The position numbers were made by a program, and so were the translations under genes. Of a stretch of 64,000 nt of DNA, positions 21,574 to 31,240 are shown one piece after another (within the stretch, counting starts at the first letter, position 1; each line of letters starts with the position of its first letter). This DNA comes from Pacificibacter marinus (GTDB lineage Bacteria > Pseudomonadota > Alphaproteobacteria > Rhodobacterales > Rhodobacteraceae): NCBI RefSeq assembly GCF_900109555.1, contig NZ_FNZV01000001.1:558001-622000 (forward strand), read 5' to 3'. The notes under the pieces are model-generated. The model did not search any database. It saw only the letters and a list, made by a program, of their open reading frames with translations, and was not told where the DNA came from.

Positions 21574-23301
21574 CTATTTTTCGGTCAACTTCAATTCAAT
21601 TCTACGGTTTTGAGCAAAGGCATCGGGGCTGTTCCCCTGGGCAATAGGATGAAATTCACCAAAGCCCGCAGCTGCCAAACGCCCCCCAGGAAACCCAAGT
21701 GCATCCGTCATGTAGCGCACCACAGACAGAGCGCGTGCTTGGCTCAATTCCCAGTTGTCTTTATACTCACCAGTTCCTGACAGCGGCACTGTATCAGTGT
21801 GGCCATCAACACGGATCACCCAATCAATTTCAGGTGGAATGTCTTTTGAAACATCTGACAAGATGCCTGCGACACGGGCAATTTGCGCTTGGCCGTTCGG
21901 TGCCAAAGTTGCTGATCCCGGCGCAAACAAGACCTCAGAACTGAACACAAAACGATCCCCAACGATCCGCACCCCGTCGCGATCTCCCAAAATATCACGC
22001 AACCGTCCAAAGAACTCAGATCGATAATTTTCGAGTTGCTTTGCCTCGGTTTCAAGCCGCTTGCGTTCCGCCTCTTCAAGGTCAGCACGGCGGCGCTCTT
22101 CGGCAGCGACTTGGGCTAACGCGGAATTGAGCCGAGATGTCAGCGCGTCGATTTGAACATTGGCCTGTGCATCGCGATCTGTGCGGTCGTCCAAAATCGC
22201 CTGCAACGAGGCCAACTGACTGCGCAGTGCTGACACCTGCTGATTGAGCAAGGCAACTTTGCGCGCACTGTCGGCAGATTTTTGGCTTTCAGTTGCCAGC
22301 GCGGCCTCTGCCATTGCCAAAAGTGCAGCCTGTTTTTGCGCCTCAGACATCTGTGTCTGCACATCTAGATCAAGTGATTTTTGTGCCGCCTGCGCTGCAG
22401 CGAGCAAAGTCAAAGTATTCTCAGCCGATTTGCGTTCTTCTTCGAGTGCAAGCGTCAGAGCCGTCAATTCGTCTTGTGATGCTTGGAATTTATCACGTAA
22501 AGCCTGCAACGCAGCTTGGTCCAAAATACGATTTTTTTCAGCTTCGCTGAGTGTCGCGGCACTCAAAAGCCGTTCTTTTTCAGACACGGTAAGCGCACTT
22601 TCCGCTTCAAGCCGATCTGCCTCAGATGCACTCAAAGCGGCCTGAACGTTATCTGCACGGGCACTCATTTTTACCAGAGCATCATCTTTATCCGCTATCT
22701 CAGTTTGCATCTGCGCGACCAATGCATCAAGCGCTTCGCGCCGTGCGGCAGCCAAACGTGCATTTTCTGTGGCCTCGTCAATCTCATCACGCGCCTTGGC
22801 CAAAGCCAACTGCAGCGCCTCTTGTTCGGTAATTATTTTTTGGTTTGCAGCCTCTAATTCAGCAAGGTCCGCGGTCAATACATCAGATTGCGCCAAAGCA
22901 TTGTCGCGCTCAGACAATAAACTTGCCACTTGTGCTTCAAATGAAGCGATCTGCGCCTCTTGTGCGGTATTTTCAGATTGCAAAGACGAAATCAACGCAA
23001 GCTGTGCCGAAGCAACCTCACGTGCTTCGCTCAATGTCGCACGGATCGTGCCGAGCTGCTCTTCCAAACCAAACGAGCGTTGCTGTTCAAGTCCCAAAGC
23101 ACGCGCCAAAGTTTCGACCTCAGACGTCAATGCATTTAGTTCTGTTTCTTGTCCCGAAATCGTGTCTCGTAGCATCGATTGCACAACCATGAAAATGGTC
23201 AAAACAAACATCAAAACGAGCAAAAGCGCGGTCATCGCATCGACAAAACCGGGCCAGATTGACCCAGACATACGTTGCGAAGAGCGACGTAAGACGGCCA
23301 T
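21574..23301 (-). CDS. OmpA/MotB-like peptidoglycan-binding protein with long coiled coil
   Basis: A 575-residue protein with a short cytosolic N-terminus, one membrane segment (about 20-42) starting PGFVDAMTALL with an Asp at 21 placed like the proton-carrying Asp of MotB, a very long coiled coil (about 45-430, rich in Ala, Glu, Leu and Gln), and a C-terminal OmpA domain (DGHTDTVPL, NWELSQARALSVV, NRRIELKL) that binds peptidoglycan. It is paired with the ExbB/MotA-like gene three bases upstream. Together they look like an ion-driven motor or stator reaching across the periplasm. The same architecture is used by MotAB, TolQR/ExbBD and the ZorAB pair of Zorya defence, but no Zorya effector genes are nearby. 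Confidence 0.88.
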   Translation of the reverse strand: MAVLRRSSQRMSGSIWPGFVDAMTALLLVLMFVLTIFMVVQSMLRDTISGQETELNALTSEVETLARALGLEQQRSFGLEEQLGTIRATLSEAREVASAQLALISSLQSENTAQEAQIASFEAQVASLLSERDNALAQSDVLTADLAELEAANQKIITEQEALQLALAKARDEIDEATENARLAAARREALDALVAQMQTEIADKDDALVKMSARADNVQAALSASEADRLEAESALTVSEKERLLSAATLSEAEKNRILDQAALQALRDKFQASQDELTALTLALEEERKSAENTLTLLAAAQAAQKSLDLDVQTQMSEAQKQAALLAMAEAALATESQKSADSARKVALLNQQVSALRSQLASLQAILDDRTDRDAQANVQIDALTSRLNSALAQVAAEERRRADLEEAERKRLETEAKQLENYRSEFFGRLRDILGDRDGVRIVGDRFVFSSEVLFAPGSATLAPNGQAQIARVAGILSDVSKDIPPEIDWVIRVDGHTDTVPLSGTGEYKDNWELSQARALSVVRYMTDALGFPGGRLAAAGFGEFHPIAQGNSPDAFAQNRRIELKLTEK

Positions 23302-23304
23302 AGC

Positions 23305-24480
23305 CTATTGATCCTGCCCGGCGATATCACGCAAAGCACGCGTGAGCGCCGAAATTTCACCACGCAGCGCGGCGGTGCTTTCTTGGCGACCCGCAGAGAG
23401 TTCTTCCAAAATGCGCAAAAGTTGCACATCAATAGAACGCAGACGCATCCGGCTTTCGGCATCATCGCCCAACCCAGCGTCGGTGTGCGCCGTCGCATTT
23501 TTTTCCAGCACCGTGACAAGGCGCTCCTGGGTCGAAGCGATTTGATCCAAAGCGGTGCCAGTGCCGCCATCATGCTCCATCCGCGCGACCATTCGGTCGA
23601 TGGAGGTTGCAAGCTGATCGACCCGTTCATCAATCGAGCTGCGCGAGACTTCCGACTGAACAAAGAGGGTCTGAAGCGCCTCCATTTGTTGGCTCATATG
23701 ATCCAAAACGGCCGCAGCACCCGACATTTCGCCGTCGGCTTCACCAGAGGAAAATCCGATGCGCGTGATCGATGACATCCATTCTTCCAGCTCGCGGAAA
23801 AAGCGGTTTTGACCATGGGACGCGAACAATTCCAGCAACCCCACAACCAGTGATCCCGCCAGCCCCAATAATGACGATGCAAAGGCAGTCCCCATGCCGC
23901 CAAGCTGCCGTTCAAGTCCTGACATCAGGCGTTCAAAAACGGCTGTGGCGCCCTCACCCTCGATCGGGGCCAACGATCGAATTGTATCGACCAAGGCGGG
24001 AACAGTTGTCGCCAATCCATAGAACGTTCCTAAAAGTCCAAGAAAAATCAATAGGTTGGAAATGTATCGTGTGATGTCGCGCGCTTCGTCAATGCGTGTT
24101 GCCACAGAGTCTAAGATTGACCGTGATGACGTTGATGAAATTTGCGACTTGGCACCACGTTCGCGCATAAGGCCCGCCAAAGGAGCCAAAAGACGCGGGG
24201 CATGTTTGCCCTTTTGTTTGGGGCGCACCCCAATGAAACGTTCAACCCAATTGACCGAAGCCACGAGTTGCCCCACCTGCCAAAAGCAGGCCACGACACC
24301 GATCACAAAGACAAACGCAATGAAGCCATTGAGATAGGGGTTGGCTAAGAACACGGGCAAAACCCGCGGCAAAGCGATGTAGCCGCCAAAGCTCACAAGC
24401 CCAAGAACAATCACCATTAAGGTGATCTGCCTCACGGGCTGAGAAAAATGCTGCGATACCTCTTGATCGGGTTGGCCCAT
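23305..24480 (-). CDS. MotA/TolQ/ExbB-like proton channel protein
   Basis: A 391-residue inner-membrane protein with predicted membrane segments near 18-44, 50-75, 138-162 and 197-220. The hallmark segment LLGTFYGLATTVPALVDTIRSL (ends at 149 and 170) and the following GGMGTAFASSLLGLAGSLVVG match the MotA/TolQ/ExbB domain. A cytosolic C-terminal tail of about 170 residues is predicted to be helical. It forms the channel half of a two-gene operon with the OmpA-like gene (three-base gap, whose ribosome-binding site lies inside this gene). The partner is MotB-like and not ExbD-like, so an energy-coupling or wall-linked motor role is more likely than TonB energisation. Confidence 0.87.
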   Translation of the reverse strand: MGQPDQEVSQHFSQPVRQITLMVIVLGLVSFGGYIALPRVLPVFLANPYLNGFIAFVFVIGVVACFWQVGQLVASVNWVERFIGVRPKQKGKHAPRLLAPLAGLMRERGAKSQISSTSSRSILDSVATRIDEARDITRYISNLLIFLGLLGTFYGLATTVPALVDTIRSLAPIEGEGATAVFERLMSGLERQLGGMGTAFASSLLGLAGSLVVGLLELFASHGQNRFFRELEEWMSSITRIGFSSGEADGEMSGAAAVLDHMSQQMEALQTLFVQSEVSRSSIDERVDQLATSIDRMVARMEHDGGTGTALDQIASTQERLVTVLEKNATAHTDAGLGDDAESRMRLRSIDVQLLRILEELSAGRQESTAALRGEISALTRALRDIAGQDQ

Positions 24481-24560
24481 TGACCCTGTCCTGACCTAAT
24501 GTTTCCTGTTGAGGGTACGATAGGCGAGGAATGCTGCGATGCCAACATGCGATTTCACTC

Positions 24561-25109
24561 TTAAAGAGCCATGCGCGCACGAACCTTGGCAGCAAGGATG
24601 GTGAGGTCATCATCTTCCATACCAAGTGTGGCCAAATGCGACGCCGTATTGAACAAATACTCACAATTCGGGCCACGCCCACCCGTGGCAGAGGCAATGA
24701 TTTCAGCTTGGCGGTTTAACGTCAAATTTCCCGTGTACTGCGCGTGTGAAGGATCAATCACATAGGCCAAAGCTGTGATGTCGCGCCCATCATTCAGGCG
24801 CAATGGCACGTGGTGCTCAACATAAGCAGATGAAACCAATTCACGTTCACGCAAATCCGCAAGGCTTTTCACTGCGGTGTCCGCCCCCACGCGAAAGGCC
24901 ACGCCCTGACACTGCGCGCCTTTGTGGGCATCTAACGCCAAAACCAAACCCGGCAGTTCGGGACTGCCGCGATGATGGATCGACCACATGCAAAAGGATC
25001 GCGCATAATCATTGAGCACGGCAGGCGCATGATCGATGAATTCAAACTCTGGGTTCCATAGCAAAGACCCATAGCCAAAAACCCAAAACCCGTTTTCCAA
25101 ACCTGTCAT
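24561..25109 (-). CDS. ChaC-type gamma-glutamylcyclotransferase (glutathione-specific)
   Basis: A 182-residue protein with the nucleotide-like FGYGSLLWNP loop at 11-20, which binds the gamma-glutamyl moiety, and the catalytic Glu in RERELVSSAYVEHHV (Glu90 by family pattern). ChaC enzymes cleave glutathione to 5-oxoproline and Cys-Gly in the cytosol. The start MTGLENGFWVFGYGS was chosen over a frame 21 codons longer that shows no homology. It is separate from the ExbB gene by 80 bases, and divergent from the DUF2125 gene. Confidence 0.9.
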   Translation of the reverse strand: MTGLENGFWVFGYGSLLWNPEFEFIDHAPAVLNDYARSFCMWSIHHRGSPELPGLVLALDAHKGAQCQGVAFRVGADTAVKSLADLRERELVSSAYVEHHVPLRLNDGRDITALAYVIDPSHAQYTGNLTLNRQAEIIASATGGRGPNCEYLFNTASHLATLGMEDDDLTILAAKVRARMAL

Positions 25110-25211
25110 CGTGCAAATCACCCTTGGTTCATTGGCGCTCTGGCCAAGTTGCGTGGGTGTGTTTAAACACACCTTTGTCCGCTGTTGAAAGAGGTCATGA
25201 AAGGGAATGCC

Positions 25212-26213
25212 ATGCGCAAACTGATTTGGCTGTGTCTGATTTTCGTCGTGTTGTACTCAGGCTATTGGCTGATTGCGGCCCGCGCAACCGAACGCGGAAT
25301 TGCGACGTGGCTTAACCTGCGTCAAGCAGAAGGGTGGCAGACTGAATACACGTCACTTGAAACACGCGGGTACCCTTTGAGCTTTGCAACAACACTCACG
25401 GATATAGCCGTGGCAGATCCCGACACAGGCGTGCTGTATCAAACACCGCGCTTACAGATCAAAAGTCGTAGCTTCACCCCAACACAATTACATGCCAGCT
25501 TGGCCCAAGATGTGCGATTGTCGACGCCGTTTCAAAGCATCGACATCACCACACAAACGGCTGGCGGCACACTTTTTGTGGATGCGGGCACAGCGTTAAC
25601 GCTGAACCACGCGGCCTTTGATTTCAGTGCCCTCAAAGCCACATCGTCTTTGGGTTGGGGGTTTTCATTGGCCAACGCCAAGGCCGTGGCAAACCGCACA
25701 AAAGAGACCCCTTTTGCGCATGATATATCCATACAAGTTAATGACTTAGCCCCTTCGGCATCCATGGTTTCACGCATGGATTCAAACGGCATATTGTCTG
25801 ATACCTTTGACACATTGAACATTGAGACCAAGATCACATTCGACAAAGCATGGGATATCACTGCGCTTGAAGGGCCACGTCCGCAGCCCACACATGTTGT
25901 TTTGCACAACGCAGCCGCCACATGGGGCAAGCTTGATCTTCGGGTCGCAGGTACCTTTGATGTGGATGCGCGCGGCTACCCCAATGGCACGCTACAGATC
26001 AAAGCAACCAACTGGCGCGAGATGATCACGCTTGCAACCGCGGCGGGCTTTATTCCTAAAAATATTGAAAATATGGCCTTGAAGGCAGGCGAACTTTTGG
26101 CGGGTATGAAAGGGAATGCATCCACAATTGATGCGGAACTGACTTTGTCACGTGGCACAATTTCGCTTGGATTTTTGCCGCTTGGCCCCGCCCCTCGTCT
26201 TGTCATCAGATAG
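25212..26213 (+). CDS. DUF2125 membrane-anchored periplasmic protein
   Basis: A 333-residue protein starting MRKLIWLCLIFVVLYSGYWL, a membrane anchor or uncleaved signal (residues 4-22), followed by the family pattern (ERGIATWLN...GWQTEYTSLETRGYPLSF...TDIAVADP). The rest is beta-rich, consistent with a periplasmic lipid-transfer-like or AsmA-like fold, but no function is established. AAAGGGA lies upstream of the chosen ATG; an ATG nine codons earlier lacks such a site. Its stop is five bases from the stop of the convergent extensin-like gene. Confidence 0.85.
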   Translation: MRKLIWLCLIFVVLYSGYWLIAARATERGIATWLNLRQAEGWQTEYTSLETRGYPLSFATTLTDIAVADPDTGVLYQTPRLQIKSRSFTPTQLHASLAQDVRLSTPFQSIDITTQTAGGTLFVDAGTALTLNHAAFDFSALKATSSLGWGFSLANAKAVANRTKETPFAHDISIQVNDLAPSASMVSRMDSNGILSDTFDTLNIETKITFDKAWDITALEGPRPQPTHVVLHNAAATWGKLDLRVAGTFDVDARGYPNGTLQIKATNWREMITLATAAGFIPKNIENMALKAGELLAGMKGNASTIDAELTLSRGTISLGFLPLGPAPRLVIR

Positions 26214-26218
26214 TGGCT

Positions 26219-26977
26219 TTAGCGACAGTAACTGCCTGAGCGATACCGCGCTGTGTCGAAATGAAAATGGTCTTTGTGGTATTTATTGGCGTTCGGGCCC
26301 AAGACTGTGCCAAACGGGCCGCACGCCGCTTTGTGCATCTTGCGCAAAATTTTTCCATCTACCCGGCGGCTCCACCCTTTGAGAACGCTGATCGTGTCAC
26401 CGTTTTTCAGCGTAAATCCTGAAATATCAATGGCCCTGCCCCGCCCATGCTCAGACACTTTGGCACCAGCTTGATTGTTGCGCGTCCGGCAAGAATAGCT
26501 GGCGGCAACTTTGATCTCAGCCAAACCTCTGCCCTTGCGCTTAATCGCTGGTTTGGCACCTTTGTCGATCCAGACCCGCAACGCTTTGGCCGTTGTGCAA
26601 TCAAGTGTTGCAGGTCGAGACAATTTAACACCTGCAATTTCAGTCACCCGCACAGGGTTTTCCAAACCACAGCCGTTCATTTTAGCCGGGATGGATACGA
26701 TCTGCGTGCCGCGAATATCTGTGTGACCGCAAACCGACCCTTGGGTGCGGTAAGTCACGTTTGACACGACAGGCACAGCCAAAGATTTCGGGCGCAACCG
26801 CGGTATCAAAGACACGGTCAGAGCCGGAATCGTTTGCACAGACGAGACTGGCACTGTGCGTGGCAAGACCGCGTCAGGGCGTAAAATTGGAAAAGGAGAG
26901 CGCGTCATATCCGCCGCCGCGCTGACAGTTAAAAGCGTCAGGCATATCGCAGCTGGCATGGCCCGTAAGCGGGTCAT
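26219..26977 (-). CDS. Extensin-like C-terminal domain protein, secreted
   Basis: 252 residues with a signal peptide (hydrophobic 8-20, cleavage near 22), a Pro-rich linker, then the extensin-like family domain: CGLENPVRVTEIAG, DCTTAKALRVWI, SYSCRTRNNQ, SEHGRGRAIDISGF and a C-terminal KDHFHFDTARY. The conserved His and Asp residues (SEHGRG-AIDI, HFHFD) resemble the metal site of D-Ala-D-Ala-type peptidases, so a peptidoglycan-hydrolysing role is plausible. The family name comes from plant proteins and says nothing about function. Its start overlaps the tyrC stop by four bases. Confidence 0.88.
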   Translation of the reverse strand: MTRLRAMPAAICLTLLTVSAAADMTRSPFPILRPDAVLPRTVPVSSVQTIPALTVSLIPRLRPKSLAVPVVSNVTYRTQGSVCGHTDIRGTQIVSIPAKMNGCGLENPVRVTEIAGVKLSRPATLDCTTAKALRVWIDKGAKPAIKRKGRGLAEIKVAASYSCRTRNNQAGAKVSEHGRGRAIDISGFTLKNGDTISVLKGWSRRVDGKILRKMHKAACGPFGTVLGPNANKYHKDHFHFDTARYRSGSYCR

Positions 26978-27894
26978 GATGGTTTGGTGTTGCGTCCGAA
27001 ATTCGGCGCGTCAGTGTCTTGGCCCGCCTCAACAATACCGCGCCGAATGGCACGTGTACGGGTGAAATACTCATGCAAATGATCGCCATCGCCCTGACGG
27101 ATCGCACGTTGCAACGCAAACAATTCTTCCGTAAAGCGGCCCAAAATTTCGAGCGTTGCTTCTTTGTTTGACAAAAACACATCGCGCCACATTGTGGGGT
27201 CCGAGGCGGCAATCCGCGTGAAATCTCGAAAGCCTGCGGCAGAAAATTCGATGACTTCTTGATCTGTCACACGGCTTAAATCGTCAGCCACGCCAACCAT
27301 CGTGTAAGCAATCAAATGCGGCGTATGGGACACCACGGCACAGACCAAATCATGGTGATCCGCATCCATATGTTTGGTGTTCGCCCCAAGAGCCTGCCAA
27401 AACGTTTCAAGCCGCAAAATTTCAGCATCGCTTGATGTTTCAGTTGGAACAATGAGACACCAACGATTGTCAAACAACTCAGCAAACCCTGATGTTGGGC
27501 CAGAATGTTCGGTCCCCGCCATAGGGTGCGTGCCGATGAATTCGACGCCTTCTGGCAGATGCGGCAAAACGGATGCAAAGATATCCTTTTTAACCGAACC
27601 GACATCAGACACCACAGCCCCTTTTTTCAAAGCAGGTGCAATATCTTGCATGACAGCGCCCATGGCCCCAACGGGCACAGCCAGAATTACAAGATCAGCA
27701 TCCTTGACGGCGTCAGCAGCACTTTCGCACACATGATCCACAAGCCCTAAATCTCGCGCAATATTGCGTGTCTCAACAGAGCGCGCATAGCCTGTGATTT
27801 CGCCAGCCACACCAGCACGGCGCATAGCCAAAGACATAGAACTTGCGATAAGCCCCAGTCCAATCAGAGCCACACGCTTGTACAGCACGCTCAT
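26974..27894 (-). CDS. tyrC: Prephenate / cyclohexadienyl dehydrogenase (tyrosine synthesis)
   Basis: NAD(P)-dependent oxidative decarboxylation of prephenate or arogenate on the route to tyrosine. In the 306 residues the dinucleotide loop GLGLIASS is at 12-19; substrate-binding motifs [11 protein letters not shown] and [12 protein letters not shown] (catalytic His) follow. No chorismate-mutase or ACT domain is attached. It is coupled on both sides by ATGA overlaps: with hisC upstream and with the extensin-like gene downstream. HisC-family aminotransferases can also use aromatic substrates, which fits this pairing. Confidence 0.93.
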   Translation of the reverse strand: MSVLYKRVALIGLGLIASSMSLAMRRAGVAGEITGYARSVETRNIARDLGLVDHVCESAADAVKDADLVILAVPVGAMGAVMQDIAPALKKGAVVSDVGSVKKDIFASVLPHLPEGVEFIGTHPMAGTEHSGPTSGFAELFDNRWCLIVPTETSSDAEILRLETFWQALGANTKHMDADHHDLVCAVVSHTPHLIAYTMVGVADDLSRVTDQEVIEFSAAGFRDFTRIAASDPTMWRDVFLSNKEATLEILGRFTEELFALQRAIRQGDGDHLHEYFTRTRAIRRGIVEAGQDTDAPNFGRNTKPS

Positions 27895-28979
27895 CTGCTT
27901 TGCTCCAAAAACTGCCCTATCACATGCGCGACACGGCGGCAGGATGCTTCGTCACCCACCGTGATCCGCAAGCAGTTGGGCAAGCCGTATCCCGCGACGC
28001 GGCGTACCAAAATACCATTTGATTTGAGAAATTCATCACAGCTTTCCGCTTCAGCGTCATCGATAAAGCGGGCCAGAATGAAATTCGCACAAGACGTGTC
28101 AGACGGCACGCCATGTTCCATCAAAGCCTCGGCCAACCAAGCTCTCAAGCGGGTGTTGTCTTCACGACATTTCTCAACCCAGTCACGGTCTTTCACAGCC
28201 GCTTCTGCAGCCGCGAGTTGCGGCTCGGACAAATTGAACGGACCGCGCACACGGTTCAACGTGTCGATGATTTCCTGAGGTCCATACCCCCAGCCAATCC
28301 GCGTGCCCCCAAGACCATACATCTTAGAAAAAGTACGCGTCATGACAACATTATCACGTGTTTCGATCAGGGCGGCACCACCATCGAACGCTTCAACGTA
28401 TTCGGCGTAAGCTCCATCGAGCACCAAAATCGCTTGCGGCGGCAAACCGTCAGCCAGACGAGACACTTCACGCTGACCGATCATTGTGCCGGTTGGGTTG
28501 GCTGGATTGGCGACAAACACCAGTTTGGTTTTGTCTGTGCAAGCGGACAAAATAGCGTCCACATCAACAACCCGCTCGCGTTCAGGCACACAAATAGGTG
28601 TCGCGCCCGCCGCGAGCGTCGAGATACGGTACATCGCAAAACCATGCTCGGTGTGAATCACCTCATCGCCGACACCTGCATAGGCTTGACACAAAAAAGT
28701 AATGATTTCATCTGATCCCACACCGCAAATAATCTGTTGCGGGTTGAGACCATGCACATCGCCAATCGCTTGACGCAAAGCGCTGTGATCCGTGTTGGGA
28801 TACCGGTGAAGTTGGTGCGAAGCCTTGGAAAACGCCGTTTTCGCACTGTCTGGTGTGCCGAACGGATTTTCGTTCGACGACAGTTTAATGGTGTTGTCCA
28901 TTCCAGCAATTTTGCTCTGACCACCTTGGTACAAGGCAATCTCAAGAATTTTGGGTTGGGGTTCGATCACACGGGTCAT
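27891..28979 (-). CDS. hisC: Histidinol-phosphate / aromatic aminotransferase
   Basis: Class I/II PLP aminotransferase of 362 residues. The pattern [12 protein letters not shown] near the N-terminus, [10 protein letters not shown] (PLP-contacting Asn), VLDGAYAEY (Asp/Tyr pair) and [15 protein letters not shown] with the Schiff-base Lys are all in place. It converts imidazole-acetol phosphate to histidinol phosphate in histidine synthesis. Because it is coupled to tyrC and no other his genes are near, an aromatic aminotransferase function in tyrosine or phenylalanine synthesis is equally likely. Confidence 0.92.
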   Translation of the reverse strand: MTRVIEPQPKILEIALYQGGQSKIAGMDNTIKLSSNENPFGTPDSAKTAFSKASHQLHRYPNTDHSALRQAIGDVHGLNPQQIICGVGSDEIITFLCQAYAGVGDEVIHTEHGFAMYRISTLAAGATPICVPERERVVDVDAILSACTDKTKLVFVANPANPTGTMIGQREVSRLADGLPPQAILVLDGAYAEYVEAFDGGAALIETRDNVVMTRTFSKMYGLGGTRIGWGYGPQEIIDTLNRVRGPFNLSEPQLAAAEAAVKDRDWVEKCREDNTRLRAWLAEALMEHGVPSDTSCANFILARFIDDAEAESCDEFLKSNGILVRRVAGYGLPNCLRITVGDEASCRRVAHVIGQFLEQSR

Positions 28980-29124
28980 AAATCAACTCACGATAAGGTT
29001 GTATTCGTCATACGCGTGTGAGCGCAGCAAGGAAAGTCGCTTCGCTATGTGACATCAATATGTTGCGCTGGCGCGTCTGTTTTATCGAAATTTGGCGACA
29101 CAAACCATACATTCCATATCATGC

Positions 29125-29152
29125 AAAAAGGCCGCCCCAAGGGACGGCCTTT
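29125..29152 (-). terminator. Rho-independent terminator of rpsD
   Basis: AAAGGCCG (29127-29134) pairs with CGGCCTTT (29145-29152); read leftward it ends in TTTTT. It sits 27 bases past the rpsD stop. Confidence 0.88.
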
Positions 29153-29178
29153 CTAAATCTAAATCGGATAGGCTCAGA

Positions 29179-29799
29179 TTAGTTCTGAGCGTAGAATTCG
29201 ATCACGAGATTTGGTTCCATTTGAACAGCGAATGGGACGTCAGAAAGGCCTGGCGTGCGCACGAAAGTCGCTTTCAATTTGGAGTGATCAGCTTCGATGT
29301 AGTCAGGAACATCACGTTCAGCCAATTGAGTTGCTTCGAGAACAACTGCGATTTGCTTGGAACGATCACGCACTTCGATAACGTCGCCTTCTTTAACGCG
29401 GTATGAAGGAATGTTAACACGCTTGCCGTTCACTGTGATGTGGCCGTGGTTTACGAACTGACGGGCAGCAAAAACAGTAGCAACGAATTTCGCGCGGTAC
29501 ACAACAGCGTCCAAACGGGATTCGAGCAAACCGATAAGGTTTTCACCTGTATCGCCTTTGATGCGCACAGCGTCAGCGTAAATGCGGCGGAATTGTTTTT
29601 CTGTCAGATCGCCGTAGTGACCTTTCAGTTTTTGCTTAGCGCGCAACTGAAGACCAAAGTCAGACAATTTGCCTTTGCGGCGCTGACCGTGCTGGCCGGG
29701 GCCATATTCACGACGGTTCACTGGGGATTTAGCGCGGCCCCAAATGTTTTCGCCCATTCGGCGGTCAATTTTGTATTTGGCAGATGTGCGTTTGGTCAC
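29179..29799 (-). CDS. rpsD: 30S ribosomal protein S4
   Basis: Primary 16S-binding protein of the small subunit. The start is a GTG ([16 protein letters not shown]) with AAAGGATCC upstream, giving 206 residues, the standard size; the 30 codons of open frame before it have no homology. The S4 RNA-binding domain is present ([13 protein letters not shown]...[15 protein letters not shown]). As usual in Alphaproteobacteria it stands alone, outside the large ribosomal operons, and is closed by its own terminator. Confidence 0.97.
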   Translation of the reverse strand: MTKRTSAKYKIDRRMGENIWGRAKSPVNRREYGPGQHGQRRKGKLSDFGLQLRAKQKLKGHYGDLTEKQFRRIYADAVRIKGDTGENLIGLLESRLDAVVYRAKFVATVFAARQFVNHGHITVNGKRVNIPSYRVKEGDVIEVRDRSKQIAVVLEATQLAERDVPDYIEADHSKLKATFVRTPGLSDVPFAVQMEPNLVIEFYAQN

Positions 29800-30053
29800 G
29801 ATCTGGATCCTTTCAATAGGGTACCTTGCAACACATGTCGCAAAGTGTGTGAAAGGTGCTGTCCTTTGCGTTCCACGAACTATGTGCATTAAGCACAGTT
29901 ATCGTTTTCAGCCGACAGGCATCCCCTTGCGAGGGCCACCAACACCAATATAATAACCCGCGCACATCACTGCACACGGGATATGGGCGGCTTATAGCTG
30001 GCCCGTTGGGGGAGTCAAGCACAGGTGCCCGCTCAGATTACTATTTTTAAAAC

Positions 30054-31115
30054 TTATGCGACACCTGACATAAGTATTGCGGCTTCGGCTCGGGTTAAAG
30101 TACGCCGCGCCGATGGCCCGTAGGTATCATTATATATAACGAGATCAGGAAACTGCCGCAAAAGCCCTGTTTTTTGATCCCCGGTGATATCATTTAGTGC
30201 AGCGATATCTGGGTGAAAGCTTTCGGTTTCAAACCCGTTGGCCACGATGATCTGATGTGCATCGAACAACAGATGAATATAGCGCACGTCACGTTGGGTG
30301 CGATCAATCACGATAGACTGATCGTTGACCAAATCTTTGGCTGCAATCAATACCTCGTCAGCGTTAAACAAATCTTGTGCAGCTTTGCCAGACACGAGCA
30401 TACGGTGATGCGGGGATACGATTAAATCTGTATCAGGGTTGCCAGCGCCAAGCGCACCTGCCCGCAAACGAATGGGGCGCAACTCGGGCATGGCGTAAAG
30501 GCGCGCGCCAGAAATGCGTCTTCCGCCAATCCAGCGCAAAGCCTGCGGTCCATTGTCTTTGGTTTGCACGAAATCGCCCTCGGACAGATGCTCAACCAAT
30601 TGCGGACCCGTTGGCGTCAAAATCTGAGTGCCAGGAGTGAAGCAAATCACCGCATTTGAAACCTCGGCTTGTGTTTTTTGAACGGCTCCAAGATGAAGAG
30701 ACACGATCCAAAGGTCGGTGTCCTTGGGGGGCAAATCGCCTAAGAACATCAACAAAGGCGTGCCCAAATCCGGCATATCAATCAACGTGACTTCATATCG
30801 CTTAATACCATCGGTGACATCAAACCCGCCCTCAAACAACCGCGCGCGGGGACCATAATCATGATGTAGAGGGGCGCGGTCCAGTGCGGTTCCAATCAAA
30901 CGACGTACAGAGTGTGCTGCCCGTTGATGCAATTCACGGACACCTATAGCATCATCGAGCACCAGAACATCACGCGACCCGTTCACGCAAACAGCATTGC
31001 CCGACCAGCGCCATAAGGCACCAATTTCAAGTTCTGTCACCTGAGCATGAGGGAAGCCTGCGACCTCTACCTGTGCCCATGCAATAACAAACGTGCTGGA
31101 AGAGCCCGTTTTCAT
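30054..31115 (-). CDS. Hint (hedgehog/intein-type) domain protein
   Basis: 353 residues. The second half is a Hint module: the block A start VICFTPGTQILTPTG with Cys158 as potential autoprocessing nucleophile, DFVQTKDNGPQALRWIGGR, and LIVSPHHRMLV (block B-like His). The first 150 residues are not recognised. Many Rhodobacterales carry several such proteins, often secreted and attached to calcium-binding repeats; this one has no signal peptide and no repeats. I start it at the first ATG; the frame opens six codons earlier with TTG. The block after Hint (about 105 residues) ends RRTLTRAEAAIL. Whether it self-cleaves is unknown. Confidence 0.82.
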   Translation of the reverse strand: MKTGSSSTFVIAWAQVEVAGFPHAQVTELEIGALWRWSGNAVCVNGSRDVLVLDDAIGVRELHQRAAHSVRRLIGTALDRAPLHHDYGPRARLFEGGFDVTDGIKRYEVTLIDMPDLGTPLLMFLGDLPPKDTDLWIVSLHLGAVQKTQAEVSNAVICFTPGTQILTPTGPQLVEHLSEGDFVQTKDNGPQALRWIGGRRISGARLYAMPELRPIRLRAGALGAGNPDTDLIVSPHHRMLVSGKAAQDLFNADEVLIAAKDLVNDQSIVIDRTQRDVRYIHLLFDAHQIIVANGFETESFHPDIAALNDITGDQKTGLLRQFPDLVIYNDTYGPSARRTLTRAEAAILMSGVA

Positions 31116-31240
31116 AGCCTGTATGCCTGCCAATTTTTAATTTTGTTTTTATGAGGCCCAAGCTAGCACAAGCGAATCAGTCTGTTAATATAAAAATTAT
31201 CCACTCATGACCGCCAATGGTCGGCATTTAACAGGGGCGC

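Noticed and set aside
21574-24480. Zorya phage-defence system
   Set aside because: The pair has the ZorAB-like layout, but no ZorC/ZorD or ZorE gene and no other defence gene lies nearby; the neighbours are core metabolism.
29800-30053. A possible tRNA gene upstream of rpsD
   Set aside because: No arrangement with acceptor stem, TTCRANY loop and anticodon arm could be built in these 254 bases.
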